The notes below the pieces were generated by a model. It searched no databases. It saw only the letters and a list, made by a program, of their open reading frames with translations, and was not told the origin of the DNA. Below, in pieces: positions 17,670-26,898 of a DNA stretch of 37,996 nt. The translations under genes were made by a program, and so were the position numbers. This stretch comes from Sulfurovaceae bacterium (lineage in GTDB: Bacteria; Campylobacterota; Campylobacteria; Campylobacterales; Sulfurovaceae), in NCBI GenBank assembly GCA_016744315.1, contig JADGER010000006.1:1-37996 (forward strand), read 5' to 3'. How positions within the stretch are numbered: position 1 is the stretch's first letter; every line of letters starts with the position of its first letter.

Positions 17670-18414
17670 AGAAACCCTCAAAGAGACACAACTCATTATA
17701 CTAGATATGCTAGATCAAGTTGAACTAATATGCAAAAAACATAATTTAACCTACTGGCTTGATGGTGGAGCATTATTGGGTGCAGTAAAGTACAAAGGGT
17801 TCGTTCGCTGGGATGATGATTTGGATATTGCTATGCCTATAGAAGATTATGAAAAATTTTGTCTTATAGCATCCAAAGAACTCCCCCAAGGAATGTTTTT
17901 TCAACATAGACAAACAGATGAGTTTTTTCCCTACGATTGTGTAAAAATTCGAGATAATAGAGGGATTATGGTAGAAAATCACCAAGTAGGAAAAGAAGTT
18001 TTGTATAATCAAGGTATTTTTTTGGATATATATCCCGTATTAACCATAAAAAGATCTTTTTTCTATAGAATATTACATATTATTCTATTTTTATTTGTTA
18101 AACTTTTTAGTTATAAATACCTCAATATTAAAACTATACGAGATATTTTAGTCTCTTGGAGTGAAAACTTTCATAGAGGCTGGCAAAAAGATAGTAAGGT
18201 TGTTAGAAGTGGAAACCACCCTACTATTAGATTTTATGTGGATGAGAAGAGTATATTTCCTCTGGCTTCTACACTCTTTGAAAATCGAGTCATTCCTATA
18301 CCGCATGATGTTGATCACTACCTAGGAAGTCTTTTTCCAAAAGGCTATAAAAATCCACTACCAAAAGAGGCAAAGAGAGCACCTCATGCCTTTGATATTA
18401 AGTTAAAGGACTAA
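17647..18414 (+). CDS. LicD-family phosphotransferase/nucleotidyltransferase
   Basis: 'YWLDGGALLGAVKYKGFVRWDDDLDIAMP' is the LicD signature. Confidence 0.88.
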   Translation: MKMKKITKETLKETQLIILDMLDQVELICKKHNLTYWLDGGALLGAVKYKGFVRWDDDLDIAMPIEDYEKFCLIASKELPQGMFFQHRQTDEFFPYDCVKIRDNRGIMVENHQVGKEVLYNQGIFLDIYPVLTIKRSFFYRILHIILFLFVKLFSYKYLNIKTIRDILVSWSENFHRGWQKDSKVVRSGNHPTIRFYVDEKSIFPLASTLFENRVIPIPHDVDHYLGSLFPKGYKNPLPKEAKRAPHAFDIKLKD

Positions 18415-18415
18415 A

Positions 18416-19228
18416 ATGAAATTTTCATTATTAATGTCAATATATGTTAAAGAAGCTCCAGATAATTTTGATAGAGCTATGATAAGTGTATGGGACGAAC
18501 AAAGTATTAAACCAGATGAGATTATATTAGTTGAAGATGGAAAACTTACACCCAAACTCTATGAGGTAATAGAAAAATGGAAACTAAAATGCGAAGGTGT
18601 ACTCCATACAGTAACATTAGAAGAGAACTTAGGCTTAGGAGATGCTCTGAATATTGGTCTTCAAAGATGTAGTTTTGAAAGAGTTGCCAGAATGGATACG
18701 GATGATATTGCACATCCCACTAGGTTCCAGAAACAATTAGAGGTTTTTGAGAAATTAGATATAGATGTATGTGGAAGCTGGGTCAGTGAATTTGATACAA
18801 ATGAAGAAAATATAGTATCCTATAGAAAACTTCCTGAGTTTCATCAAGAGATTAGCTCTTTTGCAAAACTTAGAAATCCTATTAACCATCCAAGCTCTAT
18901 GTATAATAAAACTCCTGTGTTAGAAGCAGGCAACTACCAGAAAATGTTATGGTTTGAAGATTATTATCTTTGGGCAAGAATGATCCAAAATGGTGCTAAG
19001 TTTTATAATATTCAAGATACTCTTATTAATATGCGAGCAGGCTATGGACAGCTTCAAAGACGTGGTGGATTAAACTATGCTATTCAAGAGTATAAATTTG
19101 AAAAGAAATTATTAAATATTAACTTTATAACCCTTAGGGAATTTGTAAGAAATATTTTTATCCGATTTATAGCAAGAGTGATACCTCAGGGATTACGAAA
19201 AAATATATATAAGATACTAAGAAAATAA
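18416..19228 (+). CDS. Glycosyltransferase family 2
   Basis: 'FSLLMSIYVKEAPDNFDRAMISVWDEQSIKPDEIILVEDG', 'RVARMDTDDIAHPTRFQKQ'. Confidence 0.88.
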   Translation: MKFSLLMSIYVKEAPDNFDRAMISVWDEQSIKPDEIILVEDGKLTPKLYEVIEKWKLKCEGVLHTVTLEENLGLGDALNIGLQRCSFERVARMDTDDIAHPTRFQKQLEVFEKLDIDVCGSWVSEFDTNEENIVSYRKLPEFHQEISSFAKLRNPINHPSSMYNKTPVLEAGNYQKMLWFEDYYLWARMIQNGAKFYNIQDTLINMRAGYGQLQRRGGLNYAIQEYKFEKKLLNINFITLREFVRNIFIRFIARVIPQGLRKNIYKILRK

Positions 19229-21456
19229 TGCGAGAAGAACATAAAGATATTATAGATATAAAAAAACTTTTTTTAGTTATAAAAAGTTTTATCATTCCTA
19301 TAATTCTCTTTACAAGTATTATTGTTACATTAGCTGGATACAAAGTGTATACAGCTGCTCATATTTATATGAGTTATACAACTATAGACTTTGGTGGAAA
19401 AGAGAAGAAAAAAGATAAAGCCGCCATGCTCTCTGAAGCCTTTGAGTCAGAAGAAAGCAATTTAGATACAGAAATACAAGTTATTACCTCTAGGCTTACG
19501 CTTAAAGAGTTAATGGAGAAAATTGATTTTAGTACACACTATTACAAAAAAAAGAAATTTAAAAAGCGAGAAATTTATCAACAATCTCCATTTAGTATAA
19601 AATTTTTAAATAAAGAGGCTATTGGTAGAGTTAAATATTCACTTAAATTTATAGGAACAAATGAGTTTTTATTAGAATCAATAAAAGATGATAATAAATC
19701 AAAAGTACCTTATAGCAGAGTCCATACATTTGGTAAAAAAATAGATCTAAATAACTCTTCATTCATTATAAAAAAAGAAGATTTTCCTATTGATGCACAT
19801 ACATATTACTTCTCTTATACCAATGATAAAGAAGCAATCCTAGCCTCTATAAAATCTAAATTAACTGTAAGAAAATTATCTAAAGAGTCTTCAATTATTA
19901 AAATAAGTTATGAAGATAGAATCCCACAAAGAGCAAAAATTGTTGTTGAAACTATCTCTTATATGTATATTATAGATAATCTTGATTCACGAAAACAAGA
20001 AGCTCGAAACTCTTTGAAGTTTATACAAGCACAACTTGCTATTATTAATAAAGAACTAAAAGATTCTGAATCTAAATTAGAAGAATATAAGAGAAATAAT
20101 GATATTATAGATATAGATATATCTACAAAACTCACACTCACAAAACTTACAGAATACGAAAATGAAGCCTCAATATTAGACTTAGAATTAAGTATGCTCC
20201 ATAGTATTGAGAAATATTTATCTCAAAATGATATTGCTAGCATCTCTACAGAATCTTTAGCATTTTCTACATCAATATTAAGCTCACTCATACTCTCCTT
20301 ACAAGAAAAACAGCTAGAGCTTAACTCTTTTTTAACAGAGTTTACAGACTTACACCCTCAGGTCATTAGATTAAAAGGGCAAATTAACAATCTAAAAAAT
20401 ACTATTAAAAAGAAAATTTATGGTATAAAAAGAAATTTAAAAAATAAAAAAAATACCTTTGATAAAAGAGTGACTAAATATAAGAAAATATTGTCTAATT
20501 TACCACAAAAAGAAATACATTTAGTAAATCTAAAAAGAAGTTTTTCTATTAATGAAAAAATCTATTCGTATCTTCTACAAAAACAAGCAGAAATGGAAAT
20601 AGTCAAAGCTTCCACTGTCTCAAATATTAGAGTTTTAGATAATCCAATTGTTGCCAAAAAACCAATTAAACCTAAAAAAACACTTATTTTAGTTGTTGCC
20701 ATTATCTTAGGTTTGGGTGTTTCTATTTTTATCGCATCAATTGTAGACCTTCTTATGAATAGAGTTTCTAGTCTACAAGATATAGGCAGACATACAGATG
20801 TTACTATTGTAGGCTTTATCCCAAAAAAAAGAAAAGGTAAAAAACATATCTTAGCGTATGAAGAAGCATTTATATCTTTAGGAACAACCCTCTACTTTAG
20901 ACTCCCTCATGCCAAAACAAATATCATCTCCATAGTATCAGCAAGAGAAAATGAAGATAAAAATTATCTTTCAATAGACTTAGCTAAAGTACTTACAACA
21001 CAAACAAAAAAAGTTATTTTAATAGACCTAGATATGAGAGATGCTCAGATACACCATATAGTAGATGGAAACCATAAAGGTATTAGTGATGTCCTCTTGG
21101 ATAATGTTGATATAGAAACTCTTATTCATAAAATAGATTATCAATATCCTGAGGGTACTACTAGAAGTTTTTATAGTATCTCAGCAGGTGAACATATCCC
21201 TAGAAATCCATCTGAATTAGTTATGGATGACAGACTTGATGATATACTACTTTGGCTTTCTAAAAGATTTGATTATATAATAATTAATACAACTCCATTA
21301 GAAAAAGGTAAAGATGCTATAGTACTGATGGAAAAATCTAACCTAGTACTCCTAGCAATAAAAGATAGGTATACAAAACAAAATCATATAGATAACTTTG
21401 ATAAAATCATACGACAGCATAATATTACATCCACAGGTATTGTACTATATCTATAA
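19228..21456 (+). CDS. Wzc-like polysaccharide co-polymerase with degenerate tyrosine-kinase-like domain
   Basis: Wzz-type N-terminal TM, coiled coil, GNVR-like region, 'IKPKKTLILVVAIILGLGVSIFIA' second TM, kinase-like domain with 'VILIDLDMRDAQIH' Walker A'. Start shares one nucleotide with the previous stop. Confidence 0.82.
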   Translation: MREEHKDIIDIKKLFLVIKSFIIPIILFTSIIVTLAGYKVYTAAHIYMSYTTIDFGGKEKKKDKAAMLSEAFESEESNLDTEIQVITSRLTLKELMEKIDFSTHYYKKKKFKKREIYQQSPFSIKFLNKEAIGRVKYSLKFIGTNEFLLESIKDDNKSKVPYSRVHTFGKKIDLNNSSFIIKKEDFPIDAHTYYFSYTNDKEAILASIKSKLTVRKLSKESSIIKISYEDRIPQRAKIVVETISYMYIIDNLDSRKQEARNSLKFIQAQLAIINKELKDSESKLEEYKRNNDIIDIDISTKLTLTKLTEYENEASILDLELSMLHSIEKYLSQNDIASISTESLAFSTSILSSLILSLQEKQLELNSFLTEFTDLHPQVIRLKGQINNLKNTIKKKIYGIKRNLKNKKNTFDKRVTKYKKILSNLPQKEIHLVNLKRSFSINEKIYSYLLQKQAEMEIVKASTVSNIRVLDNPIVAKKPIKPKKTLILVVAIILGLGVSIFIASIVDLLMNRVSSLQDIGRHTDVTIVGFIPKKRKGKKHILAYEEAFISLGTTLYFRLPHAKTNIISIVSARENEDKNYLSIDLAKVLTTQTKKVILIDLDMRDAQIHHIVDGNHKGISDVLLDNVDIETLIHKIDYQYPEGTTRSFYSISAGEHIPRNPSELVMDDRLDDILLWLSKRFDYIIINTTPLEKGKDAIVLMEKSNLVLLAIKDRYTKQNHIDNFDKIIRQHNITSTGIVLYL

Positions 21457-21481
21457 ATATATCCCATAAAAAAGAGAAACT

Positions 21482-22459
21482 ATGTATCAAAGAGAATTAG
21501 ACCAAAAAATTAGAACATCTCTTCCTAAGGCACTGCTACTTTTTGGTGAGAATACTTATTTGATTGAATATTATATTCATTATTATACAAATAATCTTCA
21601 TGCCAAAGAAGATATGCTCTCACTCTATTTTGAAGAGTGGAATTTTGAAAGAGCCAAAAATTATCTTGCACAAACATCACTATTTGGTGGGATAAACCTA
21701 CTTCTTATTAAACATGAAAAAAAAATTCCTAAAAAAGAGTTAGATATATTAATTACACTTACAAATAAGAATAAAGATAATTATCTACTTTTTGATTTTA
21801 GAGGGAATGCTAGAGATGCAAAAGGTTTACAAAGTAGTTTTAACACTAAAAAAGGGGCTGAATGGGTAAGGTTTTTTGAACCTACTATTCGTGAAGGAAT
21901 TGAGCTATTACAAAAAAAATCTCTCCAAATAGGCTTAGATATAGACCATTATGCCTTACAACATCTTATGCTTATTCTCAATAATAATTTAGCCCTATGT
22001 GCCAATGAACTCCCCAAACTAGCTATCGCTGGTACAAAAGTTACTAGCAAAGATATTGATAATTTAGTATACTCAACCGCACCACTTGCTACAGAACAAT
22101 TTTTGACAGAATTATTTGAGAAAAAACCTATAACACAAATGATTCACACACTCTTAGAGCTTGGTGAAGATGAGTATTCTATCTTGCGTTCTACACAAAA
22201 ATTTATTATAGAGATTTTTCTATTTAATGCCTATATCAAACTCCATGGGCAAGCAAACTCTTTTGATATACTAGGATATAAACTGCCCAAACAAATAGAA
22301 GAGAAAAAAGCGCGTCTAGCTATCAAAATCAAACCTGCATCACTTTTAGCAATATTAGAGCATCTTATAGAGAGTGAATTAGAGCTTAAACAACCACATA
22401 AAACCAACAAAGAAACTCTCTTATATGGAATTTTTATTAAGATACAACACTGTTTGTAA
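21482..22459 (+). CDS. holA: DNA polymerase III delta subunit
   Basis: 'KALLLFGENTYLIEYYI', 'FGGINLLLIKHEKKIPKKELDIL', C-terminal 'ESELELKQPHKTNKETLLYGIFIKI'; upstream of rpsF. Confidence 0.75.
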   Translation: MYQRELDQKIRTSLPKALLLFGENTYLIEYYIHYYTNNLHAKEDMLSLYFEEWNFERAKNYLAQTSLFGGINLLLIKHEKKIPKKELDILITLTNKNKDNYLLFDFRGNARDAKGLQSSFNTKKGAEWVRFFEPTIREGIELLQKKSLQIGLDIDHYALQHLMLILNNNLALCANELPKLAIAGTKVTSKDIDNLVYSTAPLATEQFLTELFEKKPITQMIHTLLELGEDEYSILRSTQKFIIEIFLFNAYIKLHGQANSFDILGYKLPKQIEEKKARLAIKIKPASLLAILEHLIESELELKQPHKTNKETLLYGIFIKIQHCL

Positions 22460-22474
22460 GTAACTTTAGGGTAT

Positions 22475-22480
22475 TATAAT
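22475..22480 (+). promoter_or_regulatory. Candidate -10 box for the rpsF-ssb-rpsR operon
   Basis: Exact TATAAT 75 nt before the likely rpsF ATG. Confidence 0.4.
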
Positions 22481-22502
22481 CTTTCCAAAATTCTTGCTCA
22501 GA

Positions 22503-22527
22503 GTTTGGAGAGTCAGAAGACTCAAAC
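22503..22527 (+). promoter_or_regulatory. Hairpin in rpsF 5' leader
   Basis: gttt-(gga)-gagtc-agaa-gactc-aaac: 5 bp plus 4 bp stems separated by a one-sided 3-nt bulge, AGAA loop. Confidence 0.4.
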
Positions 22528-22555
22528 AATGGGCTATAAAACCAAAAGGAAACAA

Positions 22556-23035
22556 ATGAATTGTTATGAAACACTGTTTGTTGTAAAACCAACACTAACA
22601 GAAGAAGAGACTACAGCTCAAATTGAAAAAGTAAAAGCTGTACTTATAAAAGAAAATGCTGAAATCCTAGCAACTGATGATATGGGAATGAGAAAACTTG
22701 CATATCCTGTACAAAAGAATAATAGAGGTTACTATACAATACTTTTCTATAAAGCAAGTGGAGAAACAATTGCTGAACTTGAAAGAAATCTAAAAATCAA
22801 TGAAGAAGTTATTAAGTTTTTGACTGTTAAATATACAAAAACTAAAGAAATGACTCAATTTAATAAACTTGTAGCTGCTGCATCTAAAAAAGGTGAATTG
22901 GCAGAAGCATCTGTAGTAGAAACACCTGTAGCTGAAGAAGCACCTGCTACTGTTGAAACTACAACTGAAGAAGCACCTACTGCTGTTGAAACTGCAAGTG
23001 AAGAAACACCTGTAGCTGAAAAAACAGAAGCATAA
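22556..23035 (+). CDS. rpsF: 30S ribosomal protein S6 with Ala/Glu/Thr/Val-rich C-terminal tail
   Basis: 'MNCYETLFVVKPTLTEEE'. The internal ATG 22556, preceded by 'aaaagga', is a better start than the ORF-track start 22505. Confidence 0.93.
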   Translation: MNCYETLFVVKPTLTEEETTAQIEKVKAVLIKENAEILATDDMGMRKLAYPVQKNNRGYYTILFYKASGETIAELERNLKINEEVIKFLTVKYTKTKEMTQFNKLVAAASKKGELAEASVVETPVAEEAPATVETTTEEAPTAVETASEETPVAEKTEA

Positions 23036-23056
23036 TAAAAGCTTAGGAGTAACCTT

Positions 23057-23659
23057 ATGTATAATAAAATAGTATTGATGGGAAACCTCACTAGAGATAT
23101 TGAGATTAGATATTCGCAAGGCGGTGGTGCTATCGGGAATACTGGTATTGCAACTAATCGTAAATGGAAATCTCAAACAGGTGAGCAAAAAGAAGAAGTA
23201 ATGTTTGTTGACCTTACCTTCTTTGGGCGAACTGCTGAAGTAGCCAATCAATACTTGCGTAAGGGAAGTAAAGTTTTAGTCGATGGTAGACTAAAACTAG
23301 ATCAGTGGACTGCACAAGATGGGACAAAAAGAAGCAAACATACAGTTGTTGTAGAGAACCTACAAATGATTGGTGGAAGAGAAGATAACCAAGGTGGTAA
23401 TGAGAGCTATAGCGGTGGTAGTGGATATAACCAAAATCAACCGCAACAAAACCAACCACAACAAAATCAGTATAGTGGTGGCAATCAGAACAACCAATAT
23501 AGTGGTGGACAAAATACAGCATCTCAATATGGTAACCAAAACTCTACACCTCCTCAATATGGTGGTGAGCAACCACAGAGCAGACCCCCACAGCAGACAC
23601 AAGCCACTACACCATCTATCCCAGAGATAGATATTAGTGAAGATGAAATACCATTCTAG
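23057..23659 (+). CDS. ssb: Single-stranded DNA-binding protein
   Basis: 'MYNKIVLMGNLTRDIEIRYS', 'FGRTAEVANQYLRKGSKVLVDGRLK', Gln/Gly/Asn linker, acidic tip 'DISEDEIPF'. Confidence 0.96.
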   Translation: MYNKIVLMGNLTRDIEIRYSQGGGAIGNTGIATNRKWKSQTGEQKEEVMFVDLTFFGRTAEVANQYLRKGSKVLVDGRLKLDQWTAQDGTKRSKHTVVVENLQMIGGREDNQGGNESYSGGSGYNQNQPQQNQPQQNQYSGGNQNNQYSGGQNTASQYGNQNSTPPQYGGEQPQSRPPQQTQATTPSIPEIDISEDEIPF

Positions 23660-23668
23660 GAGTATATT

Positions 23669-23932
23669 ATGGCAGAAAGAAGAAAGTTTAAAAAGAAATA
23701 TTGTAAATATTGTGAAGCAAAAGTAAGTTATATTGATTATAAAGATCTTGCACAATTTAAATTTAGTTTGAGTGAAAGATTTAAAATCATGCCAAGAAGA
23801 CTAACAGGAAACTGTAAAAAACACCAAGAGATGGTAACAATTGCTATCAAAAGAGCGCGTCAAACTGCACTTATTCCATATATCGTAGATAGAAAAAATG
23901 TAGTTGAAAATCCATTTGAGATGATCAAATAG
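23669..23932 (+). CDS. rpsR: 30S ribosomal protein S18
   Basis: '[62 protein letters not shown]'. Confidence 0.95.
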   Translation: MAERRKFKKKYCKYCEAKVSYIDYKDLAQFKFSLSERFKIMPRRLTGNCKKHQEMVTIAIKRARQTALIPYIVDRKNVVENPFEMIK

Positions 23933-23939
23933 AAACTTC

Positions 23940-23961
23940 AGTCTCCTTTTAGGAGGAGACT
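23940..23961 (+). terminator. Candidate hairpin between rpsR and the convergent receiver gene
   Basis: agtctcct-(6 nt)-aggagact perfect 8 bp stem; weak T tract. Confidence 0.45.
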
Positions 23962-24341
23962 TTATGAATAGTAGCTATCAATTCATCCACAACAAAAGGT
24001 TTAGTAATATATGCTTCTACATTAAGATGTTTTATATTATATAAATTATAATCCTCATCGTATGCTGATATAATAATCACTGGTATCTCTTTATCTGACT
24101 CTCTAATTTTACTAATCATTGAAATTCCATTCATTAGAGGCATTTTTATATCTGTAATAATAAGATCATACTTAGCACTTTCATAACATGCCAACCCTTC
24201 CAAACCATTTTTAGCAATAGTTATATTCTCAAAAAAGATATCAAGCATTGTTTCTGTATCTTCTCGTACCATATCATTATCTTCTACATAGAGTAGAGAC
24301 ATTTTATTGGTTTTAGTAGTTAACTTATAAATATCTATCAT
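23949..24341 (-). CDS. Stand-alone response-regulator receiver protein
   Basis: 'LLYVEDNDMVREDT', 'YDLIITDIKMPLMNGISMI', 'PVIIISAYDE', 'YITKPF'. Confidence 0.9.
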   Translation of the reverse strand: MIDIYKLTTKTNKMSLLYVEDNDMVREDTETMLDIFFENITIAKNGLEGLACYESAKYDLIITDIKMPLMNGISMISKIRESDKEIPVIIISAYDEDYNLYNIKHLNVEAYITKPFVVDELIATIHKVSS

Positions 24342-26170
24342 ACGGCAACCTTTATTGTAAAAATAGCACCCAATGCACTGTTTGTAACAGAAATACTACC
24401 CTTACAGTGATCTTCTATAATAATGCGACTCATATAAAGTCCAAGCCCTGTACCTTCTTGTTCTTTTGTACTAAAGTATGGCTTAAATATATTATGAATT
24501 ATTTCATCAGATATACCACCAGCATTATCACTTATCTCCAAAAATATCTCTGAGGCACTCTCGTAAGCCTTGATTGTAATAGCTGGATTTTCAATCTCTC
24601 TCTCTATCAAAACATCATAAGCATTTTGAATAATATTCAAGATTACCTGTTTAAACTCATTAATATATGTATTAATAATAATATCTTTTTGCAAATCAAG
24701 AGTTAATATAATCCCTTCATGATCTAAAGATGGTTTAATAATAATAGTTGTAGATTCTATGATCTTCTTAAAATTTCCCTCTTCTAATATTTTATCTTGC
24801 TTAAAGAAATCTCTAAAATCATTAATAGTGTCACTTAAATATTGTGAGTATAGTGTAATTTGATCAAGTTTTGTATCAAAAAAATCTTTCTCATAATTAT
24901 CAAGCATATTTCGTAGTTTTAGTGTACCAATTGTAGCACTAATCGCAGCTAAAGGCTGTCTCCACTGATGTGCTATCATACTAATCATCTCACCCATCTG
25001 AGCAAGTCTTGATTGTTGCATAAGATGTTCTAACATCTTTTGTTCTGAGTCAACTGCTTGGGCTAACTCTGTTTCAATTTCTGTAATATCCACAAACAAA
25101 ACTCGTATAAGCTCATACTCTTCAAATATATATTGAGAAATACTTAATGTATAACTAGCATCTTTTATTGTAATTCGTGCATCATTATTATAGCAATCTT
25201 GATTTATATCATCTACTATAGACTTCCAGAATTTTTTATCAATAATTGTACAAATATCATCATCAAGAACATTACCAAAAATATCTTTAGCTTTGTTATT
25301 AAGCCAATGGATATGATGAGAACTCTTGGTGCTAAAAAGTTCTATTACCATATTTGGAAGTGAATCAAGTGTATTTTTGGCTATTTTAAGTTTCTGTTCA
25401 ATAAGATTTGCATAGTTACCTTTGATATTTTTCATAATATCTCTTGTCCCTATAATCCCTATAACTTCTAAATTTTCATCTGTAACAACAAGTCGTCTAA
25501 TCTTCTTTTGTGTCATAAGTTCTGTTGCATCTGCTATAATCGTATCTTGATCTATAGTCACAACAGGACTACTCATAACATCCTTTACAGCAGTTGTTAA
25601 TGGAGTTTTATTATTAATAACCTTAATAAGATCTCGTTCAGTAAAAATACCAAGCAATTTATTTTTATCTTTTACGACAACAGAACCAATAGACTGCTCT
25701 CTCATAATTTTTAGGCTATGCTCAAGACTTTCCAGAGGAGATACATAAATAACTTCTTGATTATTTCCTATAATATTTGAGACAGAGAGATGAATACGAT
25801 AGGTATCCCGTTCTATATAGTTTAAAATCATTTCTTGAGTTAGAATACCAATAAAACGATTTTCATCATCTTTGATAATTAATCTTCTAATATTATTATC
25901 AATCAAAATATGTAAAGCATAATCTAAAGAACGATCAAGATGAATACAGATAAGAGATGTTTTATAATATCTTAATGCTCGAACATTTAAGGATATTTTT
26001 TGTTTTAGTATAAGAAGTAGATCTCTCTCTGTTAGTATACCTACAGCTCTATCAGCATCCAAAAAGACAACTATTCCTTCTCCATTTTTAAGCATAAGAC
26101 TAATAGCATCATCCAAAGAAGCATTTTTATCAATAGAAATATTCTCTTTTTTGGCTATATCTTCAATCAT
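24338..26170 (-). CDS. Cytosolic histidine kinase with four CBS motifs
   Basis: Repeated CBS motifs ('VGILTERDLL', 'IGILTQEMIL', 'LGIFTERDLIKV', 'IGIIGTRDIM'); H-box 'MIAHQWRQPLAAIS'; N/G boxes 'IIQNAYDVL', 'DNAGGI', 'GTGLGLYMSR'. Overlaps the receiver gene start by 4 nt. Confidence 0.9.
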   Translation of the reverse strand: MIEDIAKKENISIDKNASLDDAISLMLKNGEGIVVFLDADRAVGILTERDLLLILKQKISLNVRALRYYKTSLICIHLDRSLDYALHILIDNNIRRLIIKDDENRFIGILTQEMILNYIERDTYRIHLSVSNIIGNNQEVIYVSPLESLEHSLKIMREQSIGSVVVKDKNKLLGIFTERDLIKVINNKTPLTTAVKDVMSSPVVTIDQDTIIADATELMTQKKIRRLVVTDENLEVIGIIGTRDIMKNIKGNYANLIEQKLKIAKNTLDSLPNMVIELFSTKSSHHIHWLNNKAKDIFGNVLDDDICTIIDKKFWKSIVDDINQDCYNNDARITIKDASYTLSISQYIFEEYELIRVLFVDITEIETELAQAVDSEQKMLEHLMQQSRLAQMGEMISMIAHQWRQPLAAISATIGTLKLRNMLDNYEKDFFDTKLDQITLYSQYLSDTINDFRDFFKQDKILEEGNFKKIIESTTIIIKPSLDHEGIILTLDLQKDIIINTYINEFKQVILNIIQNAYDVLIEREIENPAITIKAYESASEIFLEISDNAGGISDEIIHNIFKPYFSTKEQEGTGLGLYMSRIIIEDHCKGSISVTNSALGAIFTIKVAV

Positions 26171-26274
26171 ATTAAACCCTATTTTCTTATAATAAAAATA
26201 TTATAACTTCTTTTTTATTCTTTACACTTGATAGAAAACTCATAAGATATAAAAATTTTATGTTACAATAAAGA

Positions 26275-26898
26275 ATGATGAAACATTTTGATACTCCGTA
26301 CAAAACTATCAACTGCCCACAATGTGGGGCTTCACTACCACTCTATTTTGCTCATGCAAAGTTGGCACAATGTGAATTTTGTCACTCAACACTCTTTTTA
26401 GATGATGCATCAGCAAGAGTTGCAGGAGAATCTTCTGTATTAGCTCCTGAACCCTCTTTAATCAAACTCAATCAAGCATTTTCTTATAATAAAAAACATT
26501 ATCTTCCTATAGGAATGATTCGCTACTCTTATGGACGAGGCTTTTGGGAAGAGTGGTGGATAAAAGATAGCTCTGGAGAGGAATATTGGCTAAGTGTTGA
26601 TGAAGGAGATGTGGTACTTGAAAGACTTATTGCAAATGAAGAAGATGTTAGTATCTTCAAAGATGCAATTATTGGTCAAAAAATAGGTTCAAAATGGATT
26701 ATATCTGAGATAGGTATAGGTGTATGTGAAGGCTTTATAGGTCTTTTACCCAAAACTATTACTATAGGGCAAGAGCATACATATCTACACCTCTCAGGCT
26801 ACCATGCACAGCTTAAAACTTTGGAATTACATACATCCAGGATGCAGAGCTATATAGGTAAATGGCTGAATACTTTTGATATTAGGGAGGCTTTATGA
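26275..26898 (+). CDS. DUF4178-like protein with N-terminal zinc ribbon
   Basis: 'NCPQCGASLPLYFAHAKLAQCEFCHSTLFL', then 'GMIRYSYGRGFWEEWWIKDSSGEEYWLSVDEGDVVL'. Confidence 0.7.
   Translation: MMKHFDTPYKTINCPQCGASLPLYFAHAKLAQCEFCHSTLFLDDASARVAGESSVLAPEPSLIKLNQAFSYNKKHYLPIGMIRYSYGRGFWEEWWIKDSSGEEYWLSVDEGDVVLERLIANEEDVSIFKDAIIGQKIGSKWIISEIGIGVCEGFIGLLPKTITIGQEHTYLHLSGYHAQLKTLELHTSRMQSYIGKWLNTFDIREAL

Noticed and set aside
22790-23251. 153-aa minus-strand ORF
   Set aside because: Antisense to confidently identified rpsF and ssb; Phe/Ser/Cys-rich composition mirrors the complement of the repetitive S6 tail.
23440-23520. Short tandem-like repeats (caacaaaaccaaccacaacaaaatcagtatagtggtgg)
   Set aside because: Not CRISPR: no regular repeat/spacer structure; they encode the normal Gln/Gly/Asn linker of SSB.
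23214-23755. Overlapping minus-strand ORFs (102 and 131 aa) and the plus-strand 86-aa ORF at 23370
   Set aside because: Shadow ORFs of the low-complexity ssb linker; compositionally biased with no recognisable domain.
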